Below, piece after piece: positions 45,190 through 56,484 of a stretch of 64,000 nucleotides of DNA. The first letter of the stretch is position 1, and each line of letters starts with the position of its first letter. Origin of the DNA: Dryomyza anilis (Eukaryota > Arthropoda > Insecta > Diptera > Dryomyzidae); NCBI GenBank assembly GCA_951804985.1, contig OX638130.1:35308596-35372595 (forward strand), given 5' to 3'. Position numbers and translations under genes: made by a program. Under the pieces are notes generated by a model. It was not told the DNA's origin, did not search any database, and saw only the letters and a list, made by a program, of their open reading frames with translations.

Positions 45190-45345
45190 TGTGTCATTGT
45201 ACTATATTTTTGGGTGAATCTGTTCCAGTGGGATTACAAAAGCACCCAAGTTCGGCATTGGAATTTTGTTGGGTGAATCTGTTCCACAAAAGCACCCGAA
45301 TGCGTCCTTGGAACTTTTTTGGGTGAATCTGTTTTGGTAGTAGGT
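45190..45345 (+). repeat. Short array related to the 59-bp minisatellite
   Basis: Three imperfect units share GTCATTG/GCATTGGAA, TTTTTTGGGTGAATCTGTTC and CACCC/CCCAAG segments with the arrays at 18700-20690. The frame 45202-45435 is a read-through of it. Confidence 0.7.
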
Positions 45346-45352
45346 CATACAG

Positions 45353-45650
45353 TAGCGTCGGTGGCTCGATTGGTTTCTGCGGTGGACCATGAGCTGAAAA
45401 GTCCCCGATTCGATCCCAGCGACTTTCAACATCAAAAATAAAAATTATTATTACTTCACTACTCTTGGCTAACTACGAGAGTAAAACATTACTAACATAA
45501 GCTCTTACCCCGCCTTTTGGATTTAAACTACATTAACCATTAACAATGAATTAACGACATTAACCACTTTGCGTACAAATATAACACAAACAGCTCGGCC
45601 AAATTGTTAGTAACGCTGACCACCAACCGTAAGCCATCGAAACTGTTCAC
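45353..45650 (+). mobile_element. tRNA-derived SINE S1, copy E (diverged)
   Basis: Promoter boxes GTCGGTGGCTCGATTGG and CCGATTCGATCCC are altered, but the body words GAGAGTAAAACATT, AGCTCTTACCC, GTACAAATATAACAC and AGCTCGGCC identify the family. It is either an old copy or a subfamily. Confidence 0.65.
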
Positions 45651-46057
45651 TAACATTACCCATATTAGTTTTAGTGTCTATCGTTTTCATCGCAAGAACA
45701 TTATTTTTGCTGCATAACAAATTAAGCACAACGCCCCGCACCCTAATTTTTATTTTTGAGTAAAAAAAGTATAAATCAAAATATAATCGTTATTCTTGAG
45801 CAAAAAAATAAAAATTAATTTTATCTCTGCAAATTTCAATTCTGCATGTGAAAATAATTGATTCTGCATTCTCAAAACTTGCGTACCTATTTTATATTTA
45901 TAACACGTTGATTTTTTTCATTAAAAAAATAAGAATAACCGTTATTTACGGTCCCTGGTTTTTGTAAATGTTGCATTTAAAAATAATTCCAAACTTTAGA
46001 TATGAAAATATAAAACAGCTAAGAAAGGTTAATTGCAAATTTTTGATATAATAACAC

Positions 46058-47410
46058 TGTTCTACAAGGATTTTAATCTGGAATGAAAAATATCAATTCT
46101 GGTTGATTTCGGTCTCCTAATTCTTGCTGCGTACTCAGAATTTTCCCTATACGTCGAGATTTTGCACAAAATCGAGTCAAAGATTTCGCCATGTTGCAGA
46201 TGCAAACTTTATCACAAAATAAAATATGAACCTTGCCCTACGGATAATTGGCAAAAAAATATGTGTCCAAATATTAGTTTTTGCAGAAAATCAAAATAAA
46301 AAATTGTGTTACCAAAAAAGTGTACCGAGAGAGTAATTTGTCATAGTTCGCAATGTGTTTGCTGTCAACATTTCGAAAAAATGTTTTAACTTTATCTTAC
46401 TGAAATTTTTCGGAATATTTTTTAAATTTTGTTTATGAAATATTTGATTAAAATGGAGGGAATTACACGCAGAGATATATAATTTTATACATATATAATG
46501 TAGTAGTGCTACATAGATGCATAATCGAACAAAATTCATGGCATTTGATGTCCGCATTATGCGAAAACATGATGGGGAAAATTGTACTGCGTAATCTCCT
46601 GGTGTGTATCTGATTCGGCAGGCTTTAATGGGTTAAAAAAATCAAATATACATCATTCGCGTCAACGAATGCTTCTGAGCGACTGAACTGAAATTTTTGA
46701 ATATTTGACATGAACAAAAATAAAAATGCGACACCTTATAGCTAATCTTTATCAAAATTAAATTTATAATTTTGTATGGACGCGGCTGTTATTGTAATAT
46801 GTATTAAAAATTTTATTTTAATTAATGACAGATTTGGAACTATTTTTCGTAACGAAGATGAAGTTTATCATAAACTAGTTTGACTAAATAAATTTTTGTA
46901 TAAAACAAGTACTCTCTAACAAAAAATTATGGTTGTTCACAACTTTATAGTTGGCAAAAGATTATCTACTATTATAATAGTAAATTCCCGTCACAATGAA
47001 ATACAAAAAAATCACATTAAAAGCCCGTAACTTCTTATAAAGCCATATTTCTTGCTTATTTCTCGCTATAAAATAGTCATTTATTAGGTATTTGTTTGCT
47101 CCTCAAATAAATTTCATCACTCACTAGTTTCAGTCAATGAATGAACACATAAATGGAAGAGAAATGTCACTAGCCGCTTCACAGATCAGATGATTTGAAA
47201 AACAATATAATTGAATCACGTGAGCTGAACTGAATCTGGATATTAACCTTGAAAAGTTGCACTAGTCATTCACTTTGGAGTACTAAATAAAACAACACGA
47301 ACTAAATAAAAACTTAATTTATGTGTTTTCAATTTTAATATCTGCATCGTTTATGAACATTTTATCGAATGACATAAAATGTGTAACTAAACGTAACTAA
47401 TGCACGCTGC
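46058..47410 (+). repeat. Dispersed repeat R1, copy c (most complete)
   Basis: Starts CACTGTTCTACAAGGATTTT and runs through GAGGGAATTACACGCAGAGA, GCATTATGCGAAAACATG, GGCAGGCTTTAATGGGTT, GCGACACC, GGACGCGGCTGTT and ATGGTTGTTCAC to GTGTAACTAAACG. It keeps the site where a mariner inserted in copy b (46970-46971). No ORF longer than about 80 codons. Confidence 0.75.
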
Positions 47411-48843
47411 AAAAAAGGGCTCTCCTAAACATAATTTTGTAGGCATTAACATGTATGTTTGGAATTTTATGTAAACATAATATATAATTGACTGATAAAT
47501 CATTTGTAAAGAGGGTTGTATTGAGACTTGAACAGTGTTGTAATGAGCTCTGACTTACATTATAATATCCCGGAAACATTTTTATGTTGCCCCTTAAAAT
47601 GGAGTATGTTCTAATGGAAACATAATAATTACTACACCAAAACAAAATAAATATTTGAACCGAAACATAAATATGTTCAAATTAAAACATGATTTTGAAC
47701 GACCTGAATATAAATATGTTTCCAGTGAAACATATCATTTGTTTCTGTACCAAAAGTAGTATGTTTGCATAGAAACATATTTAAATATTTTTGGAAAAAA
47801 AATCCTGAAAATAAAATAAAAATAAAATGTTTTTTTTTATTAATTTTTATTAAAAATCTTTAAACATACACAGTGGGAATTTATAATAATTGGTTTAAAA
47901 CTGCAAGTACAAGTGACAGCATCAATGAATGCACAATTGCGCCAGCAACCAGGCGCTAAACCAGACGATCCAAGCTCGCTTTATATTTGGACAGTTACAG
48001 TTGATCTCAGTACAGCACATAGCGTAGGCAAGGAATTCACGGAGGCTTATTACCGACGCGAACACGTTTTCTCAACGACCAGCAAAAGACACGTACGCAG
48101 AAAATGCCAAGGAGTGTCAACTGTATATACAAGAATTCATTTTTTGTTTCTTTTCCATCATCAGTATGTTTAAAATGACCCTATACATACTTCAAAAGAC
48201 GACAAAAGAGACGTCGGTAGAAAATTCTGCTCAGCGAGTGCCAACAAGAAGAATGTATACAAGAAGAATGTTGGAAGAATACATGTATTTAAATCCTATT
48301 TCTTTTTTGTTTGTTTTTAAATATCAACATGTTCAAACGATGGCAAAAGATGGCGTAGGTAGAAAATGCTGCACAACGTTGCCAACTTCGTCAGTCGATA
48401 AATTATCGAACTAAGACGTATTTAGATGTATTTAGATTTGATTAGCATTTTCTGTGTTTCGAAACCTAGTTTTAACCAAGTAAATTGCCAAAAAATAGTT
48501 TATTCAAATGCAATTAAAATTTTATGTTGGTATTGTAACATAGTTATGATAAATTTGAAAGATTCTGCTGGACAATATAATAATGTTTACACGTGAACAA
48601 AAATAAATTCAATTTAGATTATAATTTAATTGCACTTCATTCCTAATACATGTATGTTAATTTCGTATTACTTTTTAATTGCATTCAAACATATTCAAAC
48701 AAATCTTTTCTATCCGTGTATAAACGAAACATTTTTTTAAAATTATTGAAATTTTTTTGGAAACTCAAAAATGTTAAAAAATAATATCAAAGTTTTGTTA
48801 TGTATTTAAATTTTTCAGTATATAAAAAATTGTAAATAAAACA
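47411..48843. other. Unassigned stretch with a GC-richer centre
   Basis: 47580-47790 is rich in AAACATA words in both orientations. 47890-48415 is less AT-rich and contains two related blocks (AAAGACACGTACGCAGAAAAT and AAGAGACGTCGGTAGAAAAT type, about 120 bp apart, and a third near 48345). I could not assign it to an element class. Confidence 0.4.
47913..48173 (+). CDS. Unidentified 86-residue ORF
   Basis: The frame starts MTASMNAQLRQQPGAKPDDP and has EAYYRREHVFSTTSKRHVRR. No domain recognised. Its better base composition than neighbours may reflect a repeat rather than a gene. The second block downstream (48166-48414) contains partial repeats of the same DNA in another frame. Confidence 0.2.
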   Translation: MTASMNAQLRQQPGAKPDDPSSLYIWTVTVDLSTAHSVGKEFTEAYYRREHVFSTTSKRHVRRKCQGVSTVYTRIHFLFLFHHQYV

Positions 48844-49159
48844 TAGCCGCGGTAGCTCAGTGGTTAGTGCGTTGGACTGCGAGCCGAAAGGTCCCCGGTT
48901 CAAGCCTGGACTGGGGCTAACAACATCTTTTCATAGAAACATTTTTCTATACCGCGCTACCTTTCGGCAGTAAATGGCAAACCTTCGAGAGTAAAACCAT
49001 TGCCTATGAAAAAGCTCTCACCCGCCCGCCGTTCGGATTCGGCAATAAACTGTAGGTCCCACACTTTGAGTACAAATATAACACGCACAGCTCAAAGTGG
49101 TGAGAGAGCTCGGCCGAAGTTCTATACAGGACTGTAGCGCCAAACTATTATATTATATT
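48844..49159 (+). mobile_element. tRNA-derived SINE S1, copy F
   Basis: A complete S1 copy: A box GGTAGCTCAGTGG, B box GGTTCAAGCC, body to GCGCCAAACTATTATATTAT. Flanked by AAATAAAACA duplications (48834-48843, 49160-49169). It differs from copy C by a handful of bases and small insertions (for example CCCGCCCGCCG). Confidence 0.93.
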
Positions 49160-49185
49160 AAATAAAACAAGTGAGTAAGATCTTA

Positions 49186-49248
49186 GAATAGTTTGGCACT
49201 ACAGTCCTATAAGAACTTAGGCCGAGCTCTCTCACCATTTTGAGCTGT
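49186..49248 (-). mobile_element. SINE S1, copy G (3' fragment)
   Basis: Reverse-strand match to the last about 60 bp of S1 (CACAGCTCAAAATGGTGAGA ... GGACTGTAGTGCCAAACTA), only 26 bp from copy F and in opposite orientation. Confidence 0.85.
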
Positions 49249-49639
49249 GCGTGGCCTTTAAAAACTGTTTTTAGAAAAAAATGTGCCTTTATTTTCATTG
49301 GACATAGAAGGCTACGCAATATATATATATACCTAATTGTTTTTGTTTGATTAAAAATTTAATTTTAATAATATAAAAAAAGGTTACTTCGCATTAAATA
49401 TTAAAAAATTTTCTATGTTGAAAATATACAATGGGTAGTATTAATAAAAAAAGTATTTGCTCTGAAGTAAATGCTTTAAGTAAAGTATGCGCTCAGAGCA
49501 ATTACTTAAAATTGTATGAATAACCTTTTACTTTACTTGAGTATGTTCGATAATTCGAACTGAGTAGATGCTCAGTTAATTTTTGCCATTTTGACATTTT
49601 GTGAATTTAAATTTTTACACCTATGCACCGTCATCGAAA

Positions 49640-50302
49640 GCTTTGAAAAAACGCTTCTGAAACGATGTCCCGAAATTTGGTGGCGGAAATGGGTGTTTGC
49701 TACACACCAAATCAGATTATAAAAAAGTAGCTAACTTGAAACAGCGCGTAAAGGCAAGAAGCGATATGAAGAGAACGGGAAACCAGCCTGTTGTATTGAG
49801 ATATTTTGAGACCTAATGCATGCTGAGGATAATCCTAACATTACTCCTGCTAACTGTTAGTATAAAAATAAATGGGTATATAATTATAAAAAAATATATA
49901 TTTAATGAAATGTTTGTTTATAGGTGGGTTTGAAAAAGGTACATCGCAGACTGCACACATTAGCGACTCTTCTGTTGAATTCTTGGACGTAACTGAAGAT
50001 GTATTTCAAGAACTAACAAATCCCACAATATCAAGGACCTCCACAACTTTAAATAGAGCAAGAGTAGTAAATATTTTTATATTATTTAGAATGCAAAATA
50101 TGTATTCATATTTTTTAAAGGACAACTCTAATCAAGAATTGCAGAGACAAGTATTGGAAGATTAAAAAAACTTGATAAATATGCAGAAAACTATATTTGA
50201 AGAACAAGAACGGCGAAATAAATTATATCACAACGAACAAATGGATATAGCAGCGTTGAAAAAAGCAGTTTTAGAAGCCAAGCTAAAGGCTCTTCAAACT
50301 TA
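49640..50302 (+). pseudogene. Harbinger Myb/SANT-like accessory protein remnant
   Basis: In autonomous Harbinger elements this protein helps transposase enter the nucleus and bind DNA. Fragments in successive frames are LVAEMGVCYTPNQI, a basic NLKQRVKA-like segment near 49740, then (49905-50165) SDSSVEFLDVTEDVFQE, and finally EEQERRNKLYHNEQMDIAAL followed by KKAVLEAKLKALQ, an amphipathic coiled coil at the C terminus. Stops and AT-rich insert-like sequence split it. It is convergent with the transposase, which ends at about 50405. Confidence 0.65.
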
Positions 50303-50317
50303 AATTTGTTTTTTTTG

Positions 50318-51210
50318 TTAAACTTTTTTAATGTTGTTAAATAACCATTTTTTTTTTAAAGAAATATTTAATATATGTATATTAAAAATGCAAAAAAAAA
50401 ACAAATTAGTTTTGTAACTAGCTATGACTTCTCTACGCCGTTGTCCACGTTTTAAATTGGTGTTTGTAATTTCGTTTAAGTCAGGCACATTTAACTCCAT
50501 GTTTTCTTCCAATTCTTCCACTCTTACTTCAAAGTCGCTATCTTTCAAAAATTTTGCAACGTTATGTAGCATAAAACATGCTACAATAATTGAAGTTATT
50601 CGATTTGTCGCCATTCGGATTTTTGATTTCCAAATAAATGGAAATGAAATCCAATCTGCAGATTTTTCCACAATTTTCTGGCAAACGTACCATATAGTGT
50701 TGGAAACAGAACTTTGGTGAATTCCGAGATCTTCGCCAACACCAACCTACCAAAGATATTTCAATTAAATTTATAAAATTCATTAAAAGGATAATTTTGA
50801 GATTTGACAATCAAAAAACCATTAGCATTACTTTAAACGCGTACTAATCGCGATTTGTCAACTTTGTTACAAACTAACGTTTAATTATTTATTTAATTTT
50901 GTTTTTTTTTTGCGAAATATAATGAAAAACAAATCCCCCTTTATTTAAAAATATAACATTTGGAACACACCTGAAAACCTGGATCACTAACATATCGAAG
51001 GAATGCCTTCATTTTTTGAAAATTGGTCAATGCACCGCCTCGCTTTTCGCAGTAATCAGGCAAAAAACGTTCAACTAAAAACTCTACATTCTGTGGATTA
51101 AACCGATATTATTGCTTAAAATTATTAGAATCTTTTTCTGCGCTTCTCGTTGATAAGAATCCTCAACGACAATTGGTATGACAGGAATAATGTGAATATT
51201 TTCCATTCTT
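50318..51210 (-). pseudogene. Harbinger transposase without its DDE core
   Basis: The first exon-like part (51210 down to about 50970) reads VEFLVERFLPDYCEKRGGAL and TNFQKMKAFLRYVSDPGFQ, followed by GTGTGT as a possible donor. After AT-rich sequence ending in TAG (about 50745) it resumes in shifted frames with GVGEDLGIHQSSVSNT, a helix-turn-helix, and VEKSADWISFPF, then jumps to MATNRITSIIVACFMLHNVA, the conserved C-terminal helix of HARBI1-type proteins, and an acidic and basic tail. The catalytic Asp-Asp-Glu region that should lie between ISFPF and NRITSIIV is missing. The element therefore depends on another source of transposase. Confidence 0.8.
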
Positions 51211-52295
51211 CTGCCACATAATGGTGTATTTTGTTTTAAATAAATAAACAAGAGTTATTTTTTAAATAATTATTTACCTAGCTCTTCAATCAGATATTTT
51301 ATTTTTAATTAAAAATTATTAATAAATTCATTTGAGTTTCATAATTTGAAGACTTTGATTTTTAAAGCAAATGCTCAGATTCAGCTTTTTTATTAATATA
51401 AATTTCAAATTCTAGTATTTTCGAATATAGCAAATACTGAAAATATTTTATTAGCATAAAAATTGAAGTAAATACTCAAAATGATAGCTGTCAGAGCATT
51501 TGCTTCAATTTTTGAGCAAAGTTAGTTTTTATTAATACGACCCAATAAAAGTTATTCTTATTTAGATTTCACACATTGCGCGACCAATTTTAATATTACA
51601 TTTTTATTCTGATGATGAGCTTTATTATTATGATTAAGGCATATTTTTTAAAATTTTCACAATTCATCTTCGTTACGAAAAATAGTTCCAAATCTGCCCT
51701 TAATTAAAATAAAATGTTCAATACATATTACCACTACAGCCGCGTCCATATTATAAATTGAATTTTGATAAAAATTAACTGTAGGGTGTCGCATTTTTTC
51801 ATGTCAAATTTTCAAAATTTTCAGTTCATTCGCTCAGAAACATTCGTTGACGACGGATGTATATTTGATTTTTTTAACTCATTAAAGCCTGCCGAATCAG
51901 ATACACACCAGGAGATTACGCAGTGCAATTTTCCACATGTTTTCGCATAATGCGGACATCAGATGCCATGAATTTTGTTCGATTTTGCATCTAGCAACAC
52001 TACATTATCTATATTAATAAAACAAAACGTGTTTTTTTCTCTTGCACTAACCGGCCGTATTTCTGAACAGATTTTAATGATAATGATAATGGTATCAAAC
52101 GATTCGTAATTATCTAATGTAGTGCGTGCCATACTTAGTTTTAATAATTTTAGAACAAAAAACGCTAGAAAATGCTAAAAACTAAATTACAACAACCATA
52201 TGAAAAAGAGAACTGCGCTCACTGTGGTTAGTGCAGTGCATCACACTCTCGCATAGCCTTTTGCACACAAAATAACAACAACAACTCTGCCGCAT

Positions 52296-53020
52296 GGCTT
52301 TTTATACCCTACACTAAGAGTGAAAGGGTATATTCAGTTTGGTACGCCGTTTGTAACACCCAGAAGGAAGCATCTCCGGTATGGAAAAGTATATATATTC
52401 TTGATCAGCATGACCTCCTGCGTCGATTTAGCGATGTCCGTCTGTCTGTCTGTCTGTCTGTCTGTATGTTCGTCTGTCTGTCTGTCCGTCTGTCTGTTGA
52501 AACCCCTACTACTTTTAAAATTGAAGAGCTAGATAAATGAAACTTATAACTTAGATTACTAATATACCTCGCTGTATGTGCGAAAAAATTGGTGAGATCG
52601 GTCCATTGTGACCTATGATCCGACCACTTATGTTCAAATACCTCATAAAATGTACATATAAAGATCAATTTTTATGTATACATGCTTAGGTAAACTTTTT
52701 TGGTCAAATATATATTGATATCATGCTCAAATACATGATAATAATGTTTTCCGGCGAAAAGACTTGTAGTTCACAAAAAAAAAATCAAAATTCGGTACAC
52801 CTACCCATTTGTAAATATGGGTATCAAATGAATGGAAATTCTTCACCGATTGAAAGTTTGTAGTTATTTTCCGAATTTGTTTACCCTGTTGACCTATATA
52901 CCACTTTGAATGGTAACCACACATCTGTGTAGGGTATTTATAGTCGGCTTAGACCGACTATAATTTTGATAATCCTAACTATCATAATAATACCAAATTT
53001 AAAATTTCCCATGTGATCAA
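52296..53020. repeat. Dispersed repeat with (CTGT)n tract, copy 2
   Basis: It matches 5098-5745 from TTTTTATACCCTACACTAA to AATTTCCCATG. The CTGT tract at 52438-52498 is longer than in copy 1. It lies inside R1 copy d. The terminal hairpin TAGTCGGCTTAGACCGACTA is conserved. Confidence 0.7.
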
Positions 53021-53619
53021 ACCTTCCCAACTGGTTTGTTGTTTTTGCTGGTTTTACACAGCAATCAGAAAGTTGCAAAAAAAATAGAAGTCTCCAGGAA
53101 AAAGAGTTCCAATTATTGCGTTCATAAAATAAATTACCAAATTCTTAAGTGAAATAAAAAAAAACATATTTCGATAAAGATAAATATAACTACGATTACA
53201 ATAAATTAAAGTAAAATTGATTAATACAATTCAAACTAGAAAGTGATTTTAAATTTTATTAAAAGTGTTTTCTATTTCTTTTTTTCTTCGAAAGTGTTTT
53301 CACAGATTTTAAAAATGCATAAATTATTTAAAATAAATTTAATATATAAAATTGCAAAGAAAAAGAAATTTTATTTAATCTTTCTCTGCGTGCAATTCCC
53401 TCCATTTTAATTTAAAAAAATATTCCGAAAAATTTTAGACATTAAAACATTTTTTCGAAATTTTGACAGCAAACACATTGCGAACTAATATTAAAATGTG
53501 TGAGATTTCGATGTACTCTTTTGAAAGAGAGCCGACATCTTTAAGACTTCTTGCCAATCATAAAGGCTATTTAATTTGAATGGCTTGAATAGAACAATAA
53601 CAAATTAAAAAGATAACAC

Positions 53620-53825
53620 AGTCAATGATCATACGGACCGTTTCGGATACAGCCAAGTATCCTCATCAGTGATCTTTGTGTGATGACGTTGTGATAACAT
53701 CAAATGTTTCGTATATATGAACACGGCGTGGTTGGGGTTTGAACTTATGTCGTCAGAAACGATGGGAGTTGGTATACAAGCACGCTAGGTGTTTGACTAC
53801 AGAACCACACAACCGTCACTCGTCT
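53620..53825 (-). mobile_element. Possible third tRNA-derived SINE (S3)
   Basis: On the - strand a tRNA-like head GACGGTTGTGTGGTTCTGTA is followed at tRNA-like spacing by B-box-like AAGTTCAAACCCC, then a body with CGGTCCGTATGATCATTGAC. It splits R1 copy d. No other copy or target duplication was recognised, so the assignment rests on the promoter-like boxes. Confidence 0.45.
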
Positions 53826-54060
53826 AATTTGCAGTTTTGTCTGTTCTATTTTTAAAATAGACTTTGTTGCAACAACGACGAATGGTGCCGCAGTTCGATA
53901 GAACGAATGCATTTAAGTAACGCATCGGTTTTGCTTTCAATGTTGTTGCTATTATTTTTGTTTTTCAAGAGAGCTTAGAGAATTGTGATAAATTCTTCTC
54001 TCGACACACTTTTTTGGTAACAAAAATTTCTTTTCGATTTTTTGCAAAAACTAATATTTG

Positions 54061-54346
54061 TTTGTACTTTATTAATAATCGAGCCTTCAAAGGCTATATA
54101 TGATTACATGGTTATATATTTCGATTAGACTAACCTAATAAAAATATCTTTAATTAAATTAAAAAAAAAATAATAAAAAAAAACTTATATTGCATTCCCT
54201 AACAATATTCAAAAATAAAGAATTAATTATTTAATTAATTATTAGCAACAACAAATGTCATAAATTAAGAAATCAATGACTTAACAACAAAGAGAGCAGA
54301 AAATAGTACTACAGAGGTCCCAAACTACAACACATAGGAGAAAGTA
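54061..54346. other. AT-rich spacer
   Basis: No feature recognised; may include the 3' UTR of the - strand non-LTR element. Confidence 0.4.
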
Positions 54347-55200
54347 CTAGTTTCTACTATTACAGCGCATGTATTCTAAGAGTGAGTGCTTATATTTATT
54401 TAAGGATAGGGAAAACCTTTTTATTTCCCTGGGGAGAGGATTCCATGATCTTGACACCCTAACGTGAAATGATCTCTCATAAGTCGAGTTTCTGATTATA
54501 GGAATAAAAATTTGACTACAACGACTTGAATGTGAAAACTTAAACAGCTTAGTTTTGGTTGGATTGATAGATAATTTATTCAAACTTAACCAAGAAGATG
54601 CATTAGATAAACAATAGATAATATTGGCTTGCAGTACATCAACAAAATCTTGGTCAGCAGAAAATAATATGTTAACGTCATCAGCAAATATAAAGATTTG
54701 TGATTCGTTTATGTTAAGAGAGTTAACTAAATCGTTAATGAACATCATCAAAAGAAGCGGACCCAAGACCGTTCCTTGAGGAACACCGCTGACACAATTT
54801 AACTTATTAGATAGATTTTTGGCACATAAGACAATTTGCTCACGCTCTGTCAGAAAGGAAAAAATTAGTTTGCACGCAATCGCAGAAAAATTGAATTTAT
54901 ATTTAAGTTTGTTAATAAGCAGATTATAATTGATAGAATCGAATGCTTTGCTGAGATCAAGAGATATAGCAATACACAACTTCTTTGCATTTGTATATTA
55001 TCTGATTTTTTCAGTCAGAGCTAAGAGTAGTGTTGTAGTGCTAAATCCAGTTCTATTACCAGAATGACATATACTTAACAAATTATTATCATTTAGATAA
55101 TTATTTATTTGAGATTGTAATATTTTTTCTAAAACCTTGGAAAGACATGGTAGTATGCTTATCGGCCTAAAATTAGTCAAGTCGTTAGAATTACCATTTT
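54347..55200 (-). pseudogene. Reverse transcriptase of the PHD-ORF1 non-LTR element
   Basis: The - strand motifs in order are FRPISILPCLSKVLEKIL (55180 down), a GFSTTTLLL segment, SLDLSKAFDSINYNLLINKL (first catalytic Asp), GVPQGTVLGPLLLMMFIN, and IFIFADDVNILFSA (FADD active site), then SWLSLNKLSINPTKTK. A stop near 54980-54995 separates the two open frames. After KLFKFSHSSRC the thumb is deleted and the C-terminal tail follows directly (FHVRVSRSWNPLPREIKRFS). It is jockey/CR1-group in style. The rest of the same element lies at 55431-55673 and 59833-61637, beyond the LOA-like insertion. Confidence 0.85.
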
Positions 55201-55430
55201 TCTATATGGGAACTACTTTAGCTAATTTCCAAGCAAGTGGAAAGTTAGAAGTCATTAATATTGTATTGAAGAAATGCAACAAGTGAGAAAATCACAATAT
55301 ATCATTTTCATAAATTTTATAGGAATGTCGTCAAAACCAACTGAATTAGTTTTTATACTGCAAACCACTAGATAAAGTTCATCAACAGATATATTTACAC
55401 ATGAAAAATCGTTCTCACGTGATTCAAAAC
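55201..55430 (-). pseudogene. Decayed N-terminal reverse transcriptase segment
   Basis: Between the linker and the FRPIS motif; stops in all - strand frames. Short readable pieces such as WKLAKVVPI (55200-55240) fit the expected fingers region. Confidence 0.5.
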
Positions 55431-55673
55431 TTAAACAGGCCTCAGGAAAAGAAGATAAAGATTGAGAAGCGATAAAAAATTATTTAATTGATAAGCCTCT
55501 ACTCCATCATTAGGCACTGCAGACTCTTTACGCCCAGCACTATTGAGAACATTCCAAATTTGTTTGTTATCAAGATCGTTGAATCTCCGACTTCCAAAAA
55601 TTATTTTTAACATTCTTATAGTTGTTTTGACTTTGTTACGATATTTGTAGTAAGTGATACTTCTTAGATTCAT
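55431..55673 (-). pseudogene. Endonuclease-RT linker of the PHD-ORF1 element
   Basis: Reads YYKYRNKVKTTIRMLKI, then FNDLDNKQIWNVLNSAG, the basic linker between endonuclease and reverse transcriptase in such elements. The frame runs across the junction with the LOA-like element near 55675, so its annotated first residues belong to that element's 3' end. Confidence 0.65.
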
Positions 55674-56480
55674 AATTGATTCTAAGAAGGCTATTGTGTG
55701 ATAAAGAGTGAAGCTGATCTTCTCTCATCACGTCTGTGCCAAAGATCTGCCTTCTAGAAAATGCTGGACAGTCACAGAGATAGTGCTCTGTGGTGCCAGT
55801 TTCTTCGTAGCAGGCAGAACATAAGGCGCTCTCAGATAGGCCGATTGCGTTCATGTGTTTTTCACATGCGTTGTGTCCCGTTAGAAGTCCCGTCAGTTTT
55901 CTGCACTCCTTTCTACTTAAGGAAAGTAGAAACGAGGCCGATCTTTTGGTTATCGTCGGTGTCATGAGCTTGGAGAATCTGCATTTAGTCTCATTTAGCC
56001 ATCTGCTCTTGTGTGCAGAGGCGACCCAAGAGCTGATGACGAATATTCCCGTAGATGCAGGTAGTCCAAGCACAGGTTTTGGTCCAAATGGATTATCCTC
56101 AGATCCAGCACGTGCTAGTTCGTCAGATGTTTCATTGCCCGAAACTCCTTTATGGCCCGGCACCCAAATCAGTTTCAGTGTATTGTATTTACCAACACAA
56201 TTAAGATGTGATCTGCATTGACGTACACTTTTGGATGTGATGACCTGGTTGTTCAAAGCCATAAGAGCAGCCTGACTATCGCTGCATACTGATATAGCCC
56301 TGTTCTGCCATCTATTATCCGCAATGTAGTCCATAGCCATAAGTATTGCATAGACTTCGGCTTGAAATACCGAGGCATTGTCGCCTAAGGCGAAGTGAAG
56401 TTTGCGGTCATCCGGTTCCACAAACACTCCAGCACCAGATCCCTGATCGGTTCTGGATCCGTCTGTGAAAATGCGGTGTG
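55636..56480 (-). pseudogene. LOA-like RNase H and C-terminal zinc finger
   Basis: RNase H would remove template RNA. The reading starts IFTDGSRT (catalytic Asp), then DNASVFQAEVYAI (Glu), CSDSQAALMAL (Asp), WVPGHKGVSGNETSDELARA (His, Asp): the catalytic set is complete. A C-terminal CSACYEETGTTEHYLCDC motif is a CCHC-type finger. The frame is open for 263 residues. Its last dozen residues run into the target element. A stop at 56485-56490 separates it from the upstream frame. Confidence 0.85.
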
Positions 56481-56484
56481 ACCC

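Larger units (their letters stand above)
44600..45830. mobile_element. Foldback element containing a SINE and a 59-bp-type minisatellite
   Basis: Left arm about 44610-44810 and right arm about 45600-45830 are inverted copies, sharing AGGGT-CGGAGCGTTGTGC near 44687/45745, GACGATGAAAACGATAGAC-like blocks, and an outer AATAACGATTATT segment. The interior carries a three-unit repeat (45190-45340) related to the 59-bp minisatellite at 18700-20690 and an S1 SINE. No transposase. Confidence 0.65.
49433..51543. mobile_element. 2111-bp PIF/Harbinger element, core deleted
   Basis: Inverted ends GGGTAGTATTAATAAAAA / GGGTCGTATTAATAAAAA with AAT on each side (49430-49432, 51544-51546). Subterminal segments also match in inverse (GCTCTGAAGTAAATGC-like). 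Inside are a Myb/SANT-like ORF on the + strand and a split transposase on the - strand, the standard two-gene arrangement of this superfamily. Confidence 0.85.
51555..54060 (-). repeat. Dispersed repeat R1, copy d (twice interrupted)
   Basis: R1 on the - strand in three pieces: 51575-52010 (GCGCGACC, GCCGCGTCC, GGTGTCGCATTTTTTC, GCCTGCCGAATCAGATACAC), 53375-53535 (CTCTGCGTGCAATTCCCTCC, GCAAACACATTGCGAACT) and 53995-54060 (ACACTTTTTTGGTAACA, GCAAAAACTAATATTTG). The gaps hold the CTGT repeat and a SINE-like insertion. Confidence 0.7.

Noticed and set aside
55761..56221. + strand ORFs across 55761-59457
   Set aside because: Antisense shadows of the LOA-like element, whose - strand frames carry clear RNase H, reverse transcriptase and endonuclease motifs.
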